From Candidatus Melainabacteria bacterium (GTDB lineage: Bacteria > Cyanobacteriota > Vampirovibrionia > 2-02-FULL-35-15), in contig JACPSL010000038.1 in assembly GCA_016193285.1 (NCBI GenBank), positions 92,116 through 156,115 of the forward strand: a stretch of 64,000 nucleotides of DNA. Reading direction: 5' to 3'. Of this stretch, positions 14,708 through 23,898 are shown in pieces; position 1 is the stretch's first letter, and every line of letters starts with the position of its first letter. A program made the translations under genes and the position numbers. Below the pieces are notes generated by a model that was not told the DNA's origin, searched no databases, and saw nothing but the letters and a program-made list of their open reading frames with translations.

Positions 14708-16412
14708 TAGTAATTGACAAACTTCGATAATAAGATACTAGATGTCCCATTAATTCAATAACCATCTTTCTACTTATTTCAGTGTAGTCTTTTGCTTTTT
14801 CAGATGAAAGTTCCCTACTTCTTTTTTTTAGTACATTTGCATGAACCTCTAATACATCTTTTGGGCTAGCTTTAAGTATGCCTAGTTGCTTAGCAATAAA
14901 ATTTATTTCGTCTGAGTATTTTTTATTATTTTTTTCTGACTTGTTTTGAATTTCTAATTCTAATAAATCTTCGTATTTTTCAACTATCTCCATAAAAAGT
15001 AGTGGGAAAGACTGACTTAATGGTACAAACCCATATAACTGAGTCAAAATATCACCATTAGGTTTATTTGCTAAATCTTCAAGATCGCTTATTTCTTTTT
15101 GATGCTCTTGAACTAATTTTATTTTTTCAAACTCTTGTTGAAGTTGCTTGCTTTTAGTGATGTCACGTACTATAACTGATGTTCCTGTAATTTTTCCTGA
15201 AGCATCTTTTATAGGAAATACAGTTAATGAAATATTTATTCTAGTGCCATCTTTTTTCATTCTGACTGTTTCATAATTTTCAAGATATTCACCTTCTTTT
15301 ATGATTTTAGAAATCATAGGTAATTCTTCTTCTTTTTCTTGTGGTACTAAAATTGAACAATGCTTTCCTTTTATGTCTTTTGTACTATAGCCATAAATAT
15401 ATTCAGCAGCATGGTTCCAGCTTAATATAGTACCGTCAGATGCGATGCTAAAAATCGCATCACTTGAAGATTCAATGATAGATGCTAAAAGCAAGTGTAG
15501 TTCTTCGGAAAGTTTTTTTTCAGTAATATCTCTAATAATTGCACATATTGCAGTTATATCTCCCTTAGAATCCTTTATTGGAGCTAAGTCTGCTGAGACA
15601 TAAATCTCTTTTCCATCTTTTCTTATTCTTTTTGCTTCATATTGAACTGTACGCTGGCCACTTTTTAGTTTTTCAACAATTTCAGTGATTATATCTTGAT
15701 GTTCAGGTGGCATAACAATTGAAATATGTTTTCCAATAGCTTCACTTACTAAGTAGCCATATATTCTTTCTGCACTTGGATTCCAACTAACAATTTTGCC
15801 CTCAAGAGTTGTCGCTATAATTCCATCAGCAGAATATTCTACAAGAGAAGCTAACTGTGATTCTAAATCTTCAGCTCTCCGGGCTAATTCAGTTTCTAAT
15901 TTCTTATTAGCCCCCTCTATCTTTTTTTGTTCAGTAATGTCTTTAATAATAGCTGCAAGACTAATTGGCTCTTTGTCTTCACCCCTTACAATAAAGACTG
16001 TAAGCAAAATAGGGACACGTGTTCCATCTTTTCTTATATATTCTTTTTCATATTCTTCAGGTTTACCTGTCTGTAGAATTCTTTCAATTATTTTAGCTTC
16101 GTATTCATAATACTCACAAGGAGTAAGATCCTGATATTTTCTACCTAACAATTCTTCTTTGGTGTAGCCTGTTAATTTAGAAAAAGATTCATTGACATCT
16201 ATTAAAGTCCCGCTTAAAGTTGCATAGCCAATAGCATCTTTTGAAGAATTATAAATTCCAGTAAAACGCTCATGCATTTTTCTGTATTCTTCTTCAGCTT
16301 TTATTCTTATAGCTTTTTCTTCTTCAAAAACTGCAAGTTGTGCTCTTAAAACTTTTAGTTCTTTTATTAATTCTTCTCTTGTTCTCTCTTGAATAGTTAG
16401 TTGTGCTGCCAT
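14658..16412 (-). CDS. Triple-PAS sensor protein with KaiA/RsbU-like C-terminal helical domain
   Basis: A 584-residue soluble sensor. A coiled coil (1-45) is followed by three PAS/PAC modules at about 50-160, 185-297 and 305-420; each ends with a 'DIT' motif and contains the typical 'RKDGT/RKDGK/KKDGT' strand. There is no HisKA, HATPase, GGDEF or methyl-accepting domain. Residues 465-573 form a helical region with 'DVLEVHANVLKKRSREL' and 'MVIELMGHLVSYYRSLS'. This pattern matches the last two helices of the KaiA/RsbU superfamily ('VEIH' ... 'HL..YYR'). I infer a regulator that acts by binding a partner, such as a PP2C phosphatase or a kinase. The start at ATG 16412 is supported by the coiled coil. 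Confidence 0.85.
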   Translation of the reverse strand: MAAQLTIQERTREELIKELKVLRAQLAVFEEEKAIRIKAEEEYRKMHERFTGIYNSSKDAIGYATLSGTLIDVNESFSKLTGYTKEELLGRKYQDLTPCEYYEYEAKIIERILQTGKPEEYEKEYIRKDGTRVPILLTVFIVRGEDKEPISLAAIIKDITEQKKIEGANKKLETELARRAEDLESQLASLVEYSADGIIATTLEGKIVSWNPSAERIYGYLVSEAIGKHISIVMPPEHQDIITEIVEKLKSGQRTVQYEAKRIRKDGKEIYVSADLAPIKDSKGDITAICAIIRDITEKKLSEELHLLLASIIESSSDAIFSIASDGTILSWNHAAEYIYGYSTKDIKGKHCSILVPQEKEEELPMISKIIKEGEYLENYETVRMKKDGTRINISLTVFPIKDASGKITGTSVIVRDITKSKQLQQEFEKIKLVQEHQKEISDLEDLANKPNGDILTQLYGFVPLSQSFPLLFMEIVEKYEDLLELEIQNKSEKNNKKYSDEINFIAKQLGILKASPKDVLEVHANVLKKRSRELSSEKAKDYTEISRKMVIELMGHLVSYYRSLSITTKQAAWFDSGKQKSFH

Positions 16413-16711
16413 ATGTTTTATTGATTTGGGCCTAAAACCAAGAGAGTAAACCTTCTCTCTTAATTGTTTGTAAGTGGAAAGATATCCACTAGTAAAAACT
16501 TACGAGTATTTTACATTCCAAAAAGCCTTGTTGGTTTAATTCAGTTTTTTTAAGTAGCATTTTTTAATGATCAGCATTTATTTTTCTTAAACTTCTTTAA
16601 ATACCTTAATAAAAAATAAACCCAACTCGTATTTCAATTCTTACAATCTCTTACAATTTGAGGATCATTTCTTATCTATAGCCGTCGTTAAATTTCTTTA
16701 GAGGAGTTGTA

Positions 16712-18892
16712 GTGCTTTTTTTATATTCAACAACAGTTTTTGTAAGTGGCCTTTTGCTTTTTTGGATACAACCAATGTTTGCAAAAATGATTTTACCAGT
16801 GCTTGGTAGTGCACCAGCAGTGTGGAATACCTGTGTTGTTTTTTTTCAAGCAGTTTTATTGCTTGGTTATATTTATGCTCACGTATCAATAAAATTTCTT
16901 GGAGTACAAAAGCAATCTATTTTTCATATTCTACTTTTATTTTTACCTTTTTTTGTTTTGCCTGTCTGTATTCCAAAAGGATGGACACCTCCTGTAGGTG
17001 AAAACCCTATTTTGTGGCTTTTGCTTTTGCTTTCTTTCTCAGTTGGTTTGCCGTTTTTTATTATTTCAACAAGTGTACCAATGCTTCAAAAATGGTTTTC
17101 TTTACTAGGACATAAAACAAGTAGTGATCCTTATTTTTTATACGTATCAAGTAACTTTGGAAGCATGATAGGTTTGCTTAGTTATCCAATTGTTATTGAA
17201 CCTTATTTAAAATTAGTAAACCAAAGTATACTGTGGTCTTTAGGATATTTTTTACTTGTGTTATTGGTTATATGCTGTGCTTTTACTTTGCATTTTAAAA
17301 GGGCAAATATAACTAGTCCTTCAACAACTTATACTGAAATAAGTGAAGATAGAGAAACACCATCTTCTACTAAATTTAAATGGATCATTCTTGCATTTAT
17401 TCCCTCAAGCTTACTTTTAGGAGTAACAACTTATCTTACTTCTGAAGTTCCAGCAATTCCTCTTTTTTGGATAATACCACTAGTAATTTATTTACTTACT
17501 TTTATTTTAGTTTTTTCCAGGAAAGAGTTAATTTCTCATAAGCTCATGGTAAAAGTAATGCCTTATGTAATATTGCTACTGGCTGCTTTTTTAATTTTTG
17601 ATATTGGAAAATCTACTTACCTTTTTAATTTAATACACTTATTAATGTTTTTTGTTGCTTCTATGGTATGTCATGGTGAACTTGCAAAAACAAGACCAGC
17701 TACTAAGTACTTAACTGAGTTTTATCTTTTAATTTCTCTTGGAGGTGTTCTTGGAGGAATGTTTAATGCTTTAGTAGCTCCATTATTATTTAACAGAATC
17801 ATTGAGTACCCCTTAGCTATTGTCTTAGCTTGTTTAGTATGCCTTCACTTAACAAAAGCAAATTTACTAGACTATGTTCTTCCTTTATTAATTGGTTTAA
17901 TTATTTTTATACTTATTAAGGTATTGCCACTACTTAGTTTAAAGATAAGCATACTTAAAATTATTTTTGCAATAATTTTGCCAATAATAATTTGTTTCTT
18001 CTTTTCAAAAAGACCTGTACGTCTTATTCTCTCTGTAGCAATTCTTTTAATAGCAAGTGTTTATTATAAATATTGTGAACAAGAAGTATTATTTATAGAG
18101 AGAAGTTTTTTTGGCATTCATACAGTAAAGTATGGATCTGGGAAAAAGTTTCATTCATTATTACACGGAAGTACCTTACATGGCTGCCAAAGAATTAATC
18201 CATTAAAACAAAAAGAACCTCTTGCATACTATAGTTATACAAGCCCAATAGGACAGGTTTTTAAAAATTTTGAAAATATAAATGATGCTTGGCATGTAGC
18301 TTTAATTGGTTTGGGTACAGGTTCTATTGCTTCATATGCAAAACCAGAACAAGTGTGGATGTTTTATGAAATTGATCCAACAGTAAAAAGGATAGCAACA
18401 AACCCAAAATATTTTACATATTTGCAAAACTGTTTAGCTAAACATGAAATAGTACTAGGCGATGGAAGACTATCAATTAAAAAAGCAAAGAATAGTTTTT
18501 TTAATTTAATTATTATTGATGGATTTGCTTCTGATTGTATTCCAGTACACCTAATTACAAAAGAAGCACTAGAACTTTATTTATCTAAGCTTTCAAAAAG
18601 TGGGATTTTAGCTTTTCATATAACTAATAGATTTTTAAGCCTGGAACCAATTTTAGGTAATTTAGCAGATAGCTTGGGATTAATTTGCCTTGCTCAAATT
18701 GATAATAATCAATTGCAAAGATCAAGTGGCAAGTATCCTTCCCACTGGGTAGTACTAGCCAGGAATAAATCTGACTTAGGGCGTTTGACTTATGAAAAAA
18801 AGTGGCATTTTGTATATAAGAGAAACAATATCCCTGTTTGGACTGATGACTTTTCAAATATATTCGGTGTATTTAAATGGATAAAAATTTAA
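16712..18892 (+). CDS. Polytopic membrane protein fused to a spermidine-synthase-like domain
   Basis: A 726-residue protein. Residues 1-450 contain about twelve hydrophobic helices and start with 'TTVFVSGLLLFWIQPMFAKM', the wording of 'fused MFS/spermidine synthase' proteins. The cytoplasmic C-terminal part (about 470-720) is a Rossmann methyltransferase-like fold: glycine-rich 'LIGLGTGSIASY' at about 530, the acidic loop 'YEIDPTVKRIA' and 'LGDGRLSI'. The catalytic region of true SpeE ('DSTDPxGP') is replaced by 'IIDGFASDCIPVHL', so aminopropyl transfer is doubtful. The start is GTG 16712 with AGGAG upstream. The 300 nt before it form a divergent promoter region with no recognised gene. Confidence 0.85.
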   Translation: MLFLYSTTVFVSGLLLFWIQPMFAKMILPVLGSAPAVWNTCVVFFQAVLLLGYIYAHVSIKFLGVQKQSIFHILLLFLPFFVLPVCIPKGWTPPVGENPILWLLLLLSFSVGLPFFIISTSVPMLQKWFSLLGHKTSSDPYFLYVSSNFGSMIGLLSYPIVIEPYLKLVNQSILWSLGYFLLVLLVICCAFTLHFKRANITSPSTTYTEISEDRETPSSTKFKWIILAFIPSSLLLGVTTYLTSEVPAIPLFWIIPLVIYLLTFILVFSRKELISHKLMVKVMPYVILLLAAFLIFDIGKSTYLFNLIHLLMFFVASMVCHGELAKTRPATKYLTEFYLLISLGGVLGGMFNALVAPLLFNRIIEYPLAIVLACLVCLHLTKANLLDYVLPLLIGLIIFILIKVLPLLSLKISILKIIFAIILPIIICFFFSKRPVRLILSVAILLIASVYYKYCEQEVLFIERSFFGIHTVKYGSGKKFHSLLHGSTLHGCQRINPLKQKEPLAYYSYTSPIGQVFKNFENINDAWHVALIGLGTGSIASYAKPEQVWMFYEIDPTVKRIATNPKYFTYLQNCLAKHEIVLGDGRLSIKKAKNSFFNLIIIDGFASDCIPVHLITKEALELYLSKLSKSGILAFHITNRFLSLEPILGNLADSLGLICLAQIDNNQLQRSSGKYPSHWVVLARNKSDLGRLTYEKKWHFVYKRNNIPVWTDDFSNIFGVFKWIKI

Positions 18893-18934
18893 GGGGTGTG
18901 TAGTAAAATCAACTGACATGAGAGGTAGGGGTTT

Positions 18935-19459
18935 ATGAAAAAGATAATTTTTCTTGTACTGTGTTTTTCTCTTTTAACTTTTAATTTTTCTTATGCACAA
19001 ACAGATGAATCTTCTGGTGGTGAAGATCTATCACTTGAAGAACAACTTGATAATTTACTTTCTGATTCAAATGGTGTCTGTGACCAGTTTAGAAAAAGCA
19101 AGATAAGAAAAGATCGCATGGCTGCAAGAAGATTAAAAATAATTACCAGGCAAATAGTTAGAGCAGTAAACCTTACTTCTCCACAAAAATGTTTAGGGCA
19201 GCTTCAAATGGGAATGAATGCATTATATAAACTTGTTTCAGATTTAGGTATTGGAATAAGTTGTGGACCACCAATACTCCCGCCATTTTTAGGAGAAGAA
19301 GATGATATTGCAATAAATAGCATTAAACCTGACTGTATTCAACCTGACCAACTTGGAAATCTTTTTAGTGAAATTTATGGTTTATATACTAGAGCAAGAG
19401 ATTTGTTTCATGTTGATACTGATGCAAATGAAATCCCAGATGCTTGTGAAGACACTTAA
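18935..19459 (+). CDS. Secreted protein with C-terminal thrombospondin type-3-like motif
   Basis: A 174-residue exported protein. Residues 1-21 are a clear signal peptide ('IIFLVLCFSLLTFNFSYAQ'). The mature part has an acidic start, a basic helix ('RKDRMAARRLKI') and several cysteines that could form disulfides. The end 'HVDTDANEIPDACEDT' resembles a calcium-binding TSP type-3 repeat (DxDxxxIPDxC). The central region is unknown to me. It lies 2 nt before the PEBP-family gene and is cotranscribed with it. Periplasmic or extracellular location is inferred. Confidence 0.75.
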   Translation: MKKIIFLVLCFSLLTFNFSYAQTDESSGGEDLSLEEQLDNLLSDSNGVCDQFRKSKIRKDRMAARRLKIITRQIVRAVNLTSPQKCLGQLQMGMNALYKLVSDLGIGISCGPPILPPFLGEEDDIAINSIKPDCIQPDQLGNLFSEIYGLYTRARDLFHVDTDANEIPDACEDT

Positions 19460-19461
19460 AG

Positions 19462-20007
19462 ATGCGAAGTTTTATTATTTTTGTTTTCTTCTTTCTTGTT
19501 ATTTTAACAAGCAACTCTACTCAGTTTGTTTTTGCAAAATCAGGAGTTAAAAAAATGGAAATTAAAAGTTCTGCATTTCAAAATATGGGAATGATTCCAG
19601 TACAGTACACCTGTGATGGCGAAGATATTTCTCCACCACTTTCCTGGACTGGTGTTCCAGATGGTACAAAGAGTTTAGCCATTATTTCTTGCGATCCAGA
19701 TGCACCAAGCGGTGATTGGGTTCATTGGGTAATTTATAATATTCCACCAAATACAAATGAACTGCAAGAAAATATCTCTAATGATGAAACGCTTTCGGAT
19801 GGAACAAGACAAGGAGTAAATGATTTTCGTGCCATTGGCTATGGCGGGCCATGTCCTCCAGGTGGTACACATAGATACTTTTTTAAGTTATATGCACTTG
19901 ATACTCTTTTAAATTTTGAAAGCAGTCCTACTAAAAGTAAATTGCTGAAAGCTATGAAAGAACATATCCTAGCTAAAGCACAATTAGTTGGAAAATATAA
20001 GAGATAG
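19462..20007 (+). CDS. YbhB/YbcL family PEBP-like protein, exported
   Basis: A 181-residue member of the phosphatidylethanolamine-binding/Raf-kinase-inhibitor-like family. A signal peptide covers about residues 1-25 ('IIFVFFFLVILTSNSTQFVF'). The family motifs follow: 'YTCDGEDISPPLSW', 'DPDAPSGDWVHWVIYNIP' and 'GYGGPCPPGGTHRYFFKLYA'. Its ligand in bacteria is not known. It starts 2 nt after the stop of the TSP3-like secreted protein, so both probably act outside the cytoplasm. Length and motifs are complete. Confidence 0.92.
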   Translation: MRSFIIFVFFFLVILTSNSTQFVFAKSGVKKMEIKSSAFQNMGMIPVQYTCDGEDISPPLSWTGVPDGTKSLAIISCDPDAPSGDWVHWVIYNIPPNTNELQENISNDETLSDGTRQGVNDFRAIGYGGPCPPGGTHRYFFKLYALDTLLNFESSPTKSKLLKAMKEHILAKAQLVGKYKR

Positions 20008-20017
20008 GAAATTAAAC

Positions 20018-21799
20018 TTATTTAGATTCCAATATTACTACTTGTAGTAATGGTTCTCGTTTAAGTTCTTTATGAATTAATTTTATTAATTCACTTCTAA
20101 CTTTTTCTTTTAAACTTTCAATATCTTTTCCATTGTTACTTAAAGCTTCGTTAATTGTACTAAGAACTGTTTTCGTTGCATCTGCAACAAATTTCCCACA
20201 AGTAGTATCTTCTTGAGTCAGTACTAATCCTTTTGCTTCTACCAATGGACCAGCTAAAACCTTTCCATTTCCAATAGTTAGCATAATACTTAAAAGTCCT
20301 TCAGAAGCTAGTTTATGCCTTTGTTCTAATACATTCTTATCTACATCTCCAATTCTTGTGCTATCTACCATAATTATTCCAGATGGAACCTGACCATTTA
20401 GTTTTGCTGAGTTTGTTGTAAGTTCTAATATGTCTCCATTTTCCATAATGAAAACATTTTTAGGATCAACTCCACACTCCACACCTAAATTACTGTGCAT
20501 AACAAGCATTCTATATTCACCATGAGCTGGTAAAAAATATTTTGGTCTGACAATATTTAAAAGTAATTTTTGTTCTTCTCTACATGCATGTCCTGAGACA
20601 TGAATTCCAGCATCTCTTCCATAAATAACTCTTGCACCTTTTGCGCTAAGTGCATTTACAACGTTTGCTACTGCTCTTTCATTCCCAGGAATTGGAGTAG
20701 CTGAAATGATAATTGTATCCTTTGGTTGAATTGCAATTTGTTTATGTTCATCAAAAGCCATTCTTGTAAGTGCAGATAAAGGTTCACCTTGTGAGCCAGT
20801 AGTTAAAATGACAACTTTTTCATCAGGTAATTTGTTTACATCATCTAGATTAATTAAAAGACCATCTGGAATTTTCATATGACCAAGTTCTTTTGAAACT
20901 GCAGCTAAAAGAATCATTGATCTACCAATAATTGCAATTCTTTTTTCTGCCTTTACGCAAATATCAAAGATTTGTCTTATTCTATGAACTTGAGATGCAA
21001 ATGTAGTAACAATAATCCTGCCAGGTGCTTTATTAAATTCTTCTTCAAGCCTTGTATAAACAGAACGTTCAGATGGTGTATAACCTTCACGCTCAACATT
21101 TGTACTATCACTTATTAAAAGCAAAGCCCCGTCTTCAGCTACTTTAGCAAGTGAGTAAACATCAAAAAACTCACCATCTACAGGAGTATAATCAAACTTA
21201 AAATCTCCAGAGTGAACTATTTTCCCAACAGGTGTATGAATGATTAAACAAAAACTATCTGCAATTGAATGAGTATTTCTGACATAAGTAAAAGCAAGTG
21301 AACCAATTTTAAAAGTTTGTCTTGGTCTACCTTTATTTAAAGTCGTTTTATCCAATAGCTGTGCTTCTCGAAGTTTCTCTTCTAAAAGTCCAATTGCAAG
21401 TGAAGGGCCATATATAACTGGAATATCAAACTGTTTTAACATTGGTATAATTCCACCAATGTGATCTTCATGCCCATGAGTAATGACTAAGCCTTTTATT
21501 TTGTTTTTATTTTGAACTAAATAACTTATATCAGGTAAAACAATTTCAACTCCTGGCATTTGATCAGTAGGAAATGCAAGCCCTCCATCAATAAGTACAA
21601 TCTCACTTTCATATTCAATAACCCATGTATTCTTTCCAATCTCACACATTCCACCAAGAGGAATAATTTTTACCTTGGCACTTGGTATAAGAGAGACATG
21701 ATCATTGTTTGCCCCTTTTGTTACAACAACAGTATCATCACCACGTTTAACTACCTTACGGACACGTTTTTCTGGATTGTTTGATTTTTCAATTATCAT
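20018..21799 (-). CDS. rnj: Ribonuclease J
   Basis: A 593-residue metallo-beta-lactamase/beta-CASP RNase with endo- and 5'-3' exonuclease activity in RNA decay and maturation. The domain starts with 'IIPLGGMCEIGKNTWVIEY'. The zinc motif 'ITHGHEDHIGG' lies near residue 105, and 'VHSGDFKFDYTPVDG', 'SDSTNVEREGYTPSE' and the beta-CASP 'SGHACREEQKLLL' and 'PAHGEYRMLV' follow. I chose ATG 21799, which has AGGA 5 nt upstream. The open frame extends to 21877, but the extra 26 residues are read from an intergenic palindrome. The C-terminal domain is complete. Confidence 0.95.
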   Translation of the reverse strand: MIIEKSNNPEKRVRKVVKRGDDTVVVTKGANNDHVSLIPSAKVKIIPLGGMCEIGKNTWVIEYESEIVLIDGGLAFPTDQMPGVEIVLPDISYLVQNKNKIKGLVITHGHEDHIGGIIPMLKQFDIPVIYGPSLAIGLLEEKLREAQLLDKTTLNKGRPRQTFKIGSLAFTYVRNTHSIADSFCLIIHTPVGKIVHSGDFKFDYTPVDGEFFDVYSLAKVAEDGALLLISDSTNVEREGYTPSERSVYTRLEEEFNKAPGRIIVTTFASQVHRIRQIFDICVKAEKRIAIIGRSMILLAAVSKELGHMKIPDGLLINLDDVNKLPDEKVVILTTGSQGEPLSALTRMAFDEHKQIAIQPKDTIIISATPIPGNERAVANVVNALSAKGARVIYGRDAGIHVSGHACREEQKLLLNIVRPKYFLPAHGEYRMLVMHSNLGVECGVDPKNVFIMENGDILELTTNSAKLNGQVPSGIIMVDSTRIGDVDKNVLEQRHKLASEGLLSIMLTIGNGKVLAGPLVEAKGLVLTQEDTTCGKFVADATKTVLSTINEALSNNGKDIESLKEKVRSELIKLIHKELKREPLLQVVILESK

Positions 21800-21810
21800 A
21801 TTTCCTATTT

Positions 21811-21887
21811 GGGGTTTGTTGAAACAACCCCCTACATTTCTATACCTGTAAACCTTTTTGTATCTGGGTAGACACATGGGTCTACCC
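21811..21887. repeat. Two palindromic repeats between rnj and dapA
   Basis: An imperfect palindrome of the GGGGTT...AACCCC type occupies about 21811-21832. A second, 'GGGTAGAC' / 'GTCTACCC' with a 6-nt centre, occupies 21866-21887. They resemble the dispersed GTAGGGG-type palindromes found elsewhere in the window. They could fold in the dapA-rnj transcript (minus strand), but no T-run follows. Confidence 0.7.
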
Positions 21888-21892
21888 TTACG

Positions 21893-22810
21893 TTACATTT
21901 TCACTTGTTCTTTGATACATATTTTATTTACTACTTCTCTAAGTTCATTTAATTGTTTTTCGTTTAATTTTACAAGCGGTGGTCTTAAATCTGCTTTGCA
22001 AATTCCTAAAATCTCAAGTGCTGCTTTTATACATGTAGGATTTGATGCCTTAAATAATGCTTTAAATAATGGAAATAATTTATTGTGAATTTCTTTTGCT
22101 GATTCTATTTTACCCGCAAAGTAAGAATTTATCATATCTTTAATCTCATTGCCAACAATATGACTTGCTACACTTATAACTCCTACTGCTCCTATAGATA
22201 ACATGGGCAATGTCAAGCCATCATCTCCACTATATATAAGGAAGTCCTTTGGGGTTAACTGTATTACCTGGCTTGTATTTTCTAAACTTCCTGTTGCATC
22301 TTTATATCCAATTATATTTTTGTGTCTTTTTACAAGTTCACTAACTGTTTGTGGTTCTATGTTTATTCCTGTACGGCCAGGAATGTTATATAAAATAATT
22401 GGAAGATTTGTACATTTAGCAATTTGCCCAAAGTGTTCTAGGAGTCCTTCCTGATGTGGCTTATTATAATAAGGAACAACTGAAAGTACTCCATCTACAC
22501 CTAATTTTTCTGCTTCTCTTGTAGATTCAACTGCTATGTGAGTTGAATTTGATCCTGTACCTAAAATAATTTTTACTTTACTACCTACAACCTTTTGGAC
22601 AAATTTACAAAGCTCTCTTTTCTCTTCATGACTAAGTGTTGGACTTTCACCAGTAGTACCAGCAACAACAATTGCATCTGTACCATTTTTAATTAAATGG
22701 CCAATTAATTTTTCGGTCGATTCATAATCAATGTGTAGGGATGAGGTAATTTCATCTCTGCAAAAGGGTGTAACCATTGCAGTAAGGATTTGACCAAAAG
22801 GGGTTTGCAT
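21893..22810 (-). CDS. dapA: 4-hydroxy-tetrahydrodipicolinate synthase
   Basis: A 305-residue aldolase that condenses aspartate semialdehyde and pyruvate, the first step of the lysine/diaminopimelate branch. It starts at ATG 22810 ('MQTPFGQILTAMVTPF'), where the family normally begins; the open frame further upstream has no support. Motifs are 'AGTTGESPTLSHEEK', 'VPYYNKPHQEGLLEHF' with the catalytic tyrosine, and 'IIGYKDATGSL' with the Schiff-base lysine. It is divergent from asd, which makes its substrate, with a 65-nt shared promoter region. The product feeds peptidoglycan and lysine synthesis. Confidence 0.96.
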   Translation of the reverse strand: MQTPFGQILTAMVTPFCRDEITSSLHIDYESTEKLIGHLIKNGTDAIVVAGTTGESPTLSHEEKRELCKFVQKVVGSKVKIILGTGSNSTHIAVESTREAEKLGVDGVLSVVPYYNKPHQEGLLEHFGQIAKCTNLPIILYNIPGRTGINIEPQTVSELVKRHKNIIGYKDATGSLENTSQVIQLTPKDFLIYSGDDGLTLPMLSIGAVGVISVASHIVGNEIKDMINSYFAGKIESAKEIHNKLFPLFKALFKASNPTCIKAALEILGICKADLRPPLVKLNEKQLNELREVVNKICIKEQVKM

Positions 22811-22875
22811 ATATTTAAATATATAGATATAAAGGAGAAACGTCAACACCCTTTAGGATTTGATAATATGACGAT

Positions 22876-23898
22876 ATGACAAATGCAAAGATCAATCTTG
22901 CAATCCTCGGTGCTACTGGCAATGTTGGCCGTAACTTCCTTGAGGTGCTTGAACAAAGAGATTTTCCTTTTAAGAGTTTGAGATTGCTTGCATCTGAAAA
23001 GTCAGTTGATAAAAAAATAAAATTTAAAGGGAAAGAATATCCTGTTGAACTTGCTACTAAGAGTAGCTTTGAAGGTATTGATTTAGTTTTAGCATCTAGT
23101 GGTGCAGTGGTTAGTAAAGAGCTGGTGCCATATGCAGTAAAATCTGGAGCAGTTGTAATAGACAATAGTTCAGCATACAGAATGGAAAAAGATGTTCCGC
23201 TTGTTGTTGTTGGTGTAAACAATGAAGATCTGAAAAAACACAAAGGAATAATTGCAAATCCAAATTGTACAACTGCACAACTTATGCCTCCTTTAAAAGC
23301 TCTTCATGATCTTGCAGAGTTAAAAAGAGTAATTGTTAGCACATATCAAAGTGTCTCTGGTGCTGGTAAAGCTGCAATGGACGAATTAACAGAACAAACA
23401 AAAGAATGTCTTTGTAGGGGCGTACCACGGTACGCCCCTACAACACCTGCCAACAGGAGATTTGCCTTTAACGTCATTCCTCACATAGATGTTTTTGGAG
23501 AAGATGGTTATACAAAAGAAGAAACAAAAGTTATTAATGAGTCAAGAAAAATATTAGGTTTACCAGATTTAAGAATTACATGCACAGCAGCACGTGTCCC
23601 TGTTTATATTGGCCATAGTGAAAGTGTAAATGTAGAGTTAGAAAAACTAGTTTCAAGAGATGAAATTGTAAGAGCGTTCCATGGAATGCTTGATCTTAAA
23701 GTTATAGATGATCCACAAAATTTAAAATACCCTATGGCAATTGACATTGCAGGGACAGATCCTGTTTATGTAGGACGCATAAGAGAAGATAAATCAAATC
23801 CAAACACATACAACTTTTGGATTGTAGCAGATAATTTAAGACTAGGAGCAGCATTAAACGCAGTTAAAATTGCAGAGATTGTTGTAAATGAATATTGA
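22876..23898 (+). CDS. asd: Aspartate-semialdehyde dehydrogenase with an inserted palindrome
   Basis: A 340-residue NADP-dependent enzyme that reduces aspartyl phosphate. The nucleotide-binding motif 'ILGATGNVGRNFLEVL' lies at about 9-24, the active-site Cys131 in 'NPNCTTAQLM', and 'YQSVSGAGKAAMDEL' and the catalytic histidine region 'RVPVYIGHSESVN' follow. Residues 180-189 ('CRGVPRYAPT') are encoded by a 28-bp palindrome that replaces the usual linker before 'FAFNVIPHIDVFGEDG'. The frame is kept. It pairs with divergent dapA, and its last 11 nt overlap the mrp start, so the two are translationally coupled. Confidence 0.95.
   Translation: MTNAKINLAILGATGNVGRNFLEVLEQRDFPFKSLRLLASEKSVDKKIKFKGKEYPVELATKSSFEGIDLVLASSGAVVSKELVPYAVKSGAVVIDNSSAYRMEKDVPLVVVGVNNEDLKKHKGIIANPNCTTAQLMPPLKALHDLAELKRVIVSTYQSVSGAGKAAMDELTEQTKECLCRGVPRYAPTTPANRRFAFNVIPHIDVFGEDGYTKEETKVINESRKILGLPDLRITCTAARVPVYIGHSESVNVELEKLVSRDEIVRAFHGMLDLKVIDDPQNLKYPMAIDIAGTDPVYVGRIREDKSNPNTYNFWIVADNLRLGAALNAVKIAEIVVNEY
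23414..23441. repeat. 28-bp palindrome inside asd
   Basis: 'GTAGGGGCGTACC' and its exact complement flank a 2-nt centre (AC), giving perfect 13-bp arms. It lies in frame within asd. The arms belong to the GTAGGGG/CCCCTAC class seen at several other loci here. Confidence 0.95.

Noticed and set aside
21800..21877. N-terminal extension of RNase J
   Set aside because: The extra residues are read from an intergenic palindrome; ATG 21799 has a ribosome site and fits the family start.
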